Positions 62,551-64,000 of a stretch of DNA of 64,000 bases are shown here, piece by piece (within the stretch, counting starts at the first letter, position 1; every line of letters starts with the position of its first letter). Where the stretch lies: NCBI GenBank assembly GCA_024225635.1, contig JAAEMK010000145.1, positions 1-64,000 of the forward strand. Direction: 5' to 3'. Under the pieces are notes generated by a model. That model was given only the letters and a program-made list of their open reading frames with translations. It was not told where the DNA came from and made no database searches. Position numbers and translations under genes: made by a program. This DNA comes from Desulfobacteraceae bacterium. Its GTDB lineage: Bacteria > Desulfobacterota > Desulfobacteria > Desulfobacterales > Desulfobacteraceae.

Positions 62551-63474
62551 CTATTCCAGGCTGATGCCCACCTGAAGGGCCAGCTCCCTGATTGAGTCAA
62601 ACTCCGTGTCATCCGAGGCGATGACGCCCAGGAAATCGGCGGCGGCAAGGATCTCCCGGTGCTCCTCCCGGTTAAAATCAAGCTTCAGCAGGGCATTTCG
62701 CACCTTTTCCACAATGGAAGGCGAAAGCCCTTTCCTGGCGGCATAAACCCAGCCCGGGTACCAGGGGGTGCTGGCGATCACCCGGATCTCGTTCAAGTCG
62801 ATCCGGCCCGCCACCACGTTCAAGGCTCCTTCCCTGATGGTGCCCACATCGTACTTGCCGGCATGGACCGATAGAACCACCTTTTCCTGCTTGCCCCCCG
62901 GGCCGGGGGAGAAGGCGATCTCCTTGAACGCCGACCTTTGAATGCCCCGGCTCAAGAAGTGCCCCAGGGGAAAGAGATACCCCCCGGCCGAGCTGGAATC
63001 CACAGCGATCCAGCTTTTGTTCCCGCAGTCCTCAATGGTCATGATGGCCGGGTTGTCGGCCCGGCAGATGATCTGCCCCCTGAACCTGTCCCGGCTTGTG
63101 TCCTCTACGATCCTGGCAAAGGCCCTGGCCCCGTACCGGTGAACGATCTTGGCGTAGATAAACGGGTTGGAAAACGAAATGTCCACCTTATCCTGACCGA
63201 CCATCTTCATGTGCTGGTCAAAGGTGTCCGGAAATATCTGCTTCATGTTCAGTCCGGTCTCCCGGCGAATATACTCCACCAGCAGGTGGTGGCGCTGGTA
63301 GGAAACCGTATGGGAATACTGGGGAAGATAGGCATAGGTGACCACATCAGCCTCCTCCCTTAAGTCGATCTGCGCCCTGTTGCTCAGGTCCACCTTGATC
63401 GGCGGCTCCTGGCGGGTGCAGCCGCCAAACACTAGGAACCAGGCCACAATACCTGCTAACGCAGCTCTACCCAT
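62551..63474 (-). CDS. PhnD-like substrate-binding lipoprotein
   Basis: 307 residues. A short signal peptide ends in VFGGC (lipobox-like). The phosphate/phosphonate/phosphite-binding fold is seen in YLPQYSHTVSYQRHHLLVEYI, VDISFSNPFIYAK, SWIAVDSSSAGGYLFPLGHF and VLSVHAGKYDVGTIREGAL. No transporter genes are nearby; instead it precedes a sensor kinase with a one-base overlap. It probably serves as the periplasmic sensor rather than for uptake. Confidence 0.87.
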   Translation of the reverse strand: MGRAALAGIVAWFLVFGGCTRQEPPIKVDLSNRAQIDLREEADVVTYAYLPQYSHTVSYQRHHLLVEYIRRETGLNMKQIFPDTFDQHMKMVGQDKVDISFSNPFIYAKIVHRYGARAFARIVEDTSRDRFRGQIICRADNPAIMTIEDCGNKSWIAVDSSSAGGYLFPLGHFLSRGIQRSAFKEIAFSPGPGGKQEKVVLSVHAGKYDVGTIREGALNVVAGRIDLNEIRVIASTPWYPGWVYAARKGLSPSIVEKVRNALLKLDFNREEHREILAAADFLGVIASDDTEFDSIRELALQVGISLE

Positions 63475-63665
63475 TAAACGAATTCCCTTTCCGAATCAAC
63501 GCCATGCAACCGAACCCACCCGGCCATTTCACGGAATGATTTCGATGGTCTCATGTATACTCAAAACAAAGGTAACCAAAACACAACAAACCAAGATGAT
63601 CAAGCAAAAAAGCGCTGTTCAAAGGCGAGACGAAAAAAGGAATTAATGACGGTCAAAAAATCCTG
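63475..63665. other. Gap between the PhnD-like and PilZ genes
   Basis: 191 bases, A-rich in the centre, with no gene or palindrome. It should contain the promoter of the sensor operon on the minus strand, but no hexamers stand out. Confidence 0.4.
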
Positions 63666-64000
63666 TCAAAACACATCAACGGAAAAGAGGTACTGCTCCA
63701 GCCGTTTCAGGAAAGTGGATTGAACAGCCTCGTACACGACCCCGATCTCCACCTGCTTGCTTTGCCGCTGAATATTTTTCACCCGCACCCTGGCAGACAG
63801 CTCCTCGCTGATCCCGGGAAGCTTGAAATGGAGGGTGAAAGCGTCTTTCAGATTGAAGCGGATAGTCTTCTCGCGGTTTTCCTGGAATTTAAAGCGGCAC
63901 CCCTTTTTGTTGATATCAAACACCACGACGGGAACCTCCCAGGTCCTGATTTCCGCCCGGGCGGGGATCACGCAGGGCGACCGCTTGGTTTCCCTCAGCT
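63666..64000 (-). CDS. PilZ-like domain protein, cut by the window edge
   Basis: At least 111 residues; the frame stays open to the right end of the window. A GTG at 63971 could start it, but the upstream residues LRETKRSPC resemble the RxxxR start of PilZ domains, so the true start is probably beyond the window. VVVFDINKKGCRFKF matches the second PilZ element loosely. If correct, it binds cyclic di-GMP. Confidence 0.6.
   Translation of the reverse strand, partial: LRETKRSPCVIPARAEIRTWEVPVVVFDINKKGCRFKFQENREKTIRFNLKDAFTLHFKLPGISEELSARVRVKNIQRQSKQVEIGVVYEAVQSTFLKRLEQYLFSVDVF

Noticed and set aside
1-64000. tRNA, rRNA or riboswitch in the gaps
   Set aside because: I inspected the intergenic stretches and saw no cloverleaf, rRNA-like sequence or familiar riboswitch core; this was by eye, so a covariance-model search could still find a divergent one.

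Overview
The window reads as one contiguous piece of chromosome from a motile, Gram-negative, strictly anaerobic deltaproteobacterium. A sulfate reducer of the Desulfobacterales is the best guess. This rests on gene content, not a marker gene: a korDABC-type 2-oxoacid:ferredoxin oxidoreductase, a DsrK/HdrD-like iron-sulfur protein that appears to contain selenocysteine, a two-CW Cys-rich sensor kinase, sigma-54-driven flagellar genes and a DUF6178-like protein. I found no rRNA, tRNA, CRISPR array, phage or complete insertion sequence.

Layout. 1-15.6 kb (all minus strand) is a motility block. A HD-GYP response regulator, a PilZ protein, CheX-like and CheY proteins and a sigma-54 activator without a receiver domain come first in transcription order. 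Then an AMIN-like/TPR protein and a second, receiver-bearing sigma-54 activator (FlrC-like), and finally flgB-flgC-fliE-fliF-fliG-fliH-fliI-fliJ-motE-like. Two near-consensus -24/-12 promoters lie in front of flgB and the TPR gene. 15.9-19.5 kb (plus) holds an AsnC-type regulator, lysA and nadE. 19.5-27.3 kb is mostly minus strand: an enoyl-CoA hydratase/isomerase, an MBL-fold enzyme (plus), a DUF6178-like protein, an AmpG-like transporter, a B12/radical SAM-TPR protein, a nitroreductase and rdgB. 27.5-35.6 kb holds an OmpA-like lipoprotein, a PanP-like decarboxylase, a thioesterase, a methyltransferase, a small unknown protein, korDABC and a glycosyltransferase.

35.7-43.1 kb carries a receiver-FapA protein and a stand-alone receiver protein, both lacking the phosphoacceptor Asp, then hrpA. 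43.4-44.8 kb is the highlight: one 439-residue reading frame interrupted only by an in-frame TGA at the ECGH-type cysteine of a DsrK/HdrD-like protein, followed by a well-placed SECIS-like hairpin. 44.9-51.2 kb is housekeeping: a VanZ-like protein, thrS, rnd, dapF, a rhomboid protease and a FAH-family hydrolase. 51.2-55.1 kb is an OmpR/histidine kinase pair divergent from a secreted EF-hand/DUF1566 protein. 55.2-60.1 kb has a SprT/DUF2786-like protein, a PEP-synthase-like protein without the usual C-terminal barrel, and a dual-specificity phosphatase fused to a YkgJ-like Cys cluster. 60.1-64 kb has a response regulator, a two-CW sensor kinase and a PhnD-like lipoprotein, then a PilZ gene cut by the window edge.

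The intergenic DNA has its own pattern. There are REP-like palindromes of two sequence families, several placed between convergent genes, and a separate recurring element of about 60-80 bp built around CATATGAATAAA. The signalling genes suggest c-di-GMP and phosphorelay control of the sigma-54 flagellar regulon. The korDABC set and the selenoprotein suggest ferredoxin- and thiol/disulfide-linked electron transfer of complete-oxidising sulfate reducers. Start codons were moved where ribosome-binding sites or overlaps decided, and this is stated per gene.
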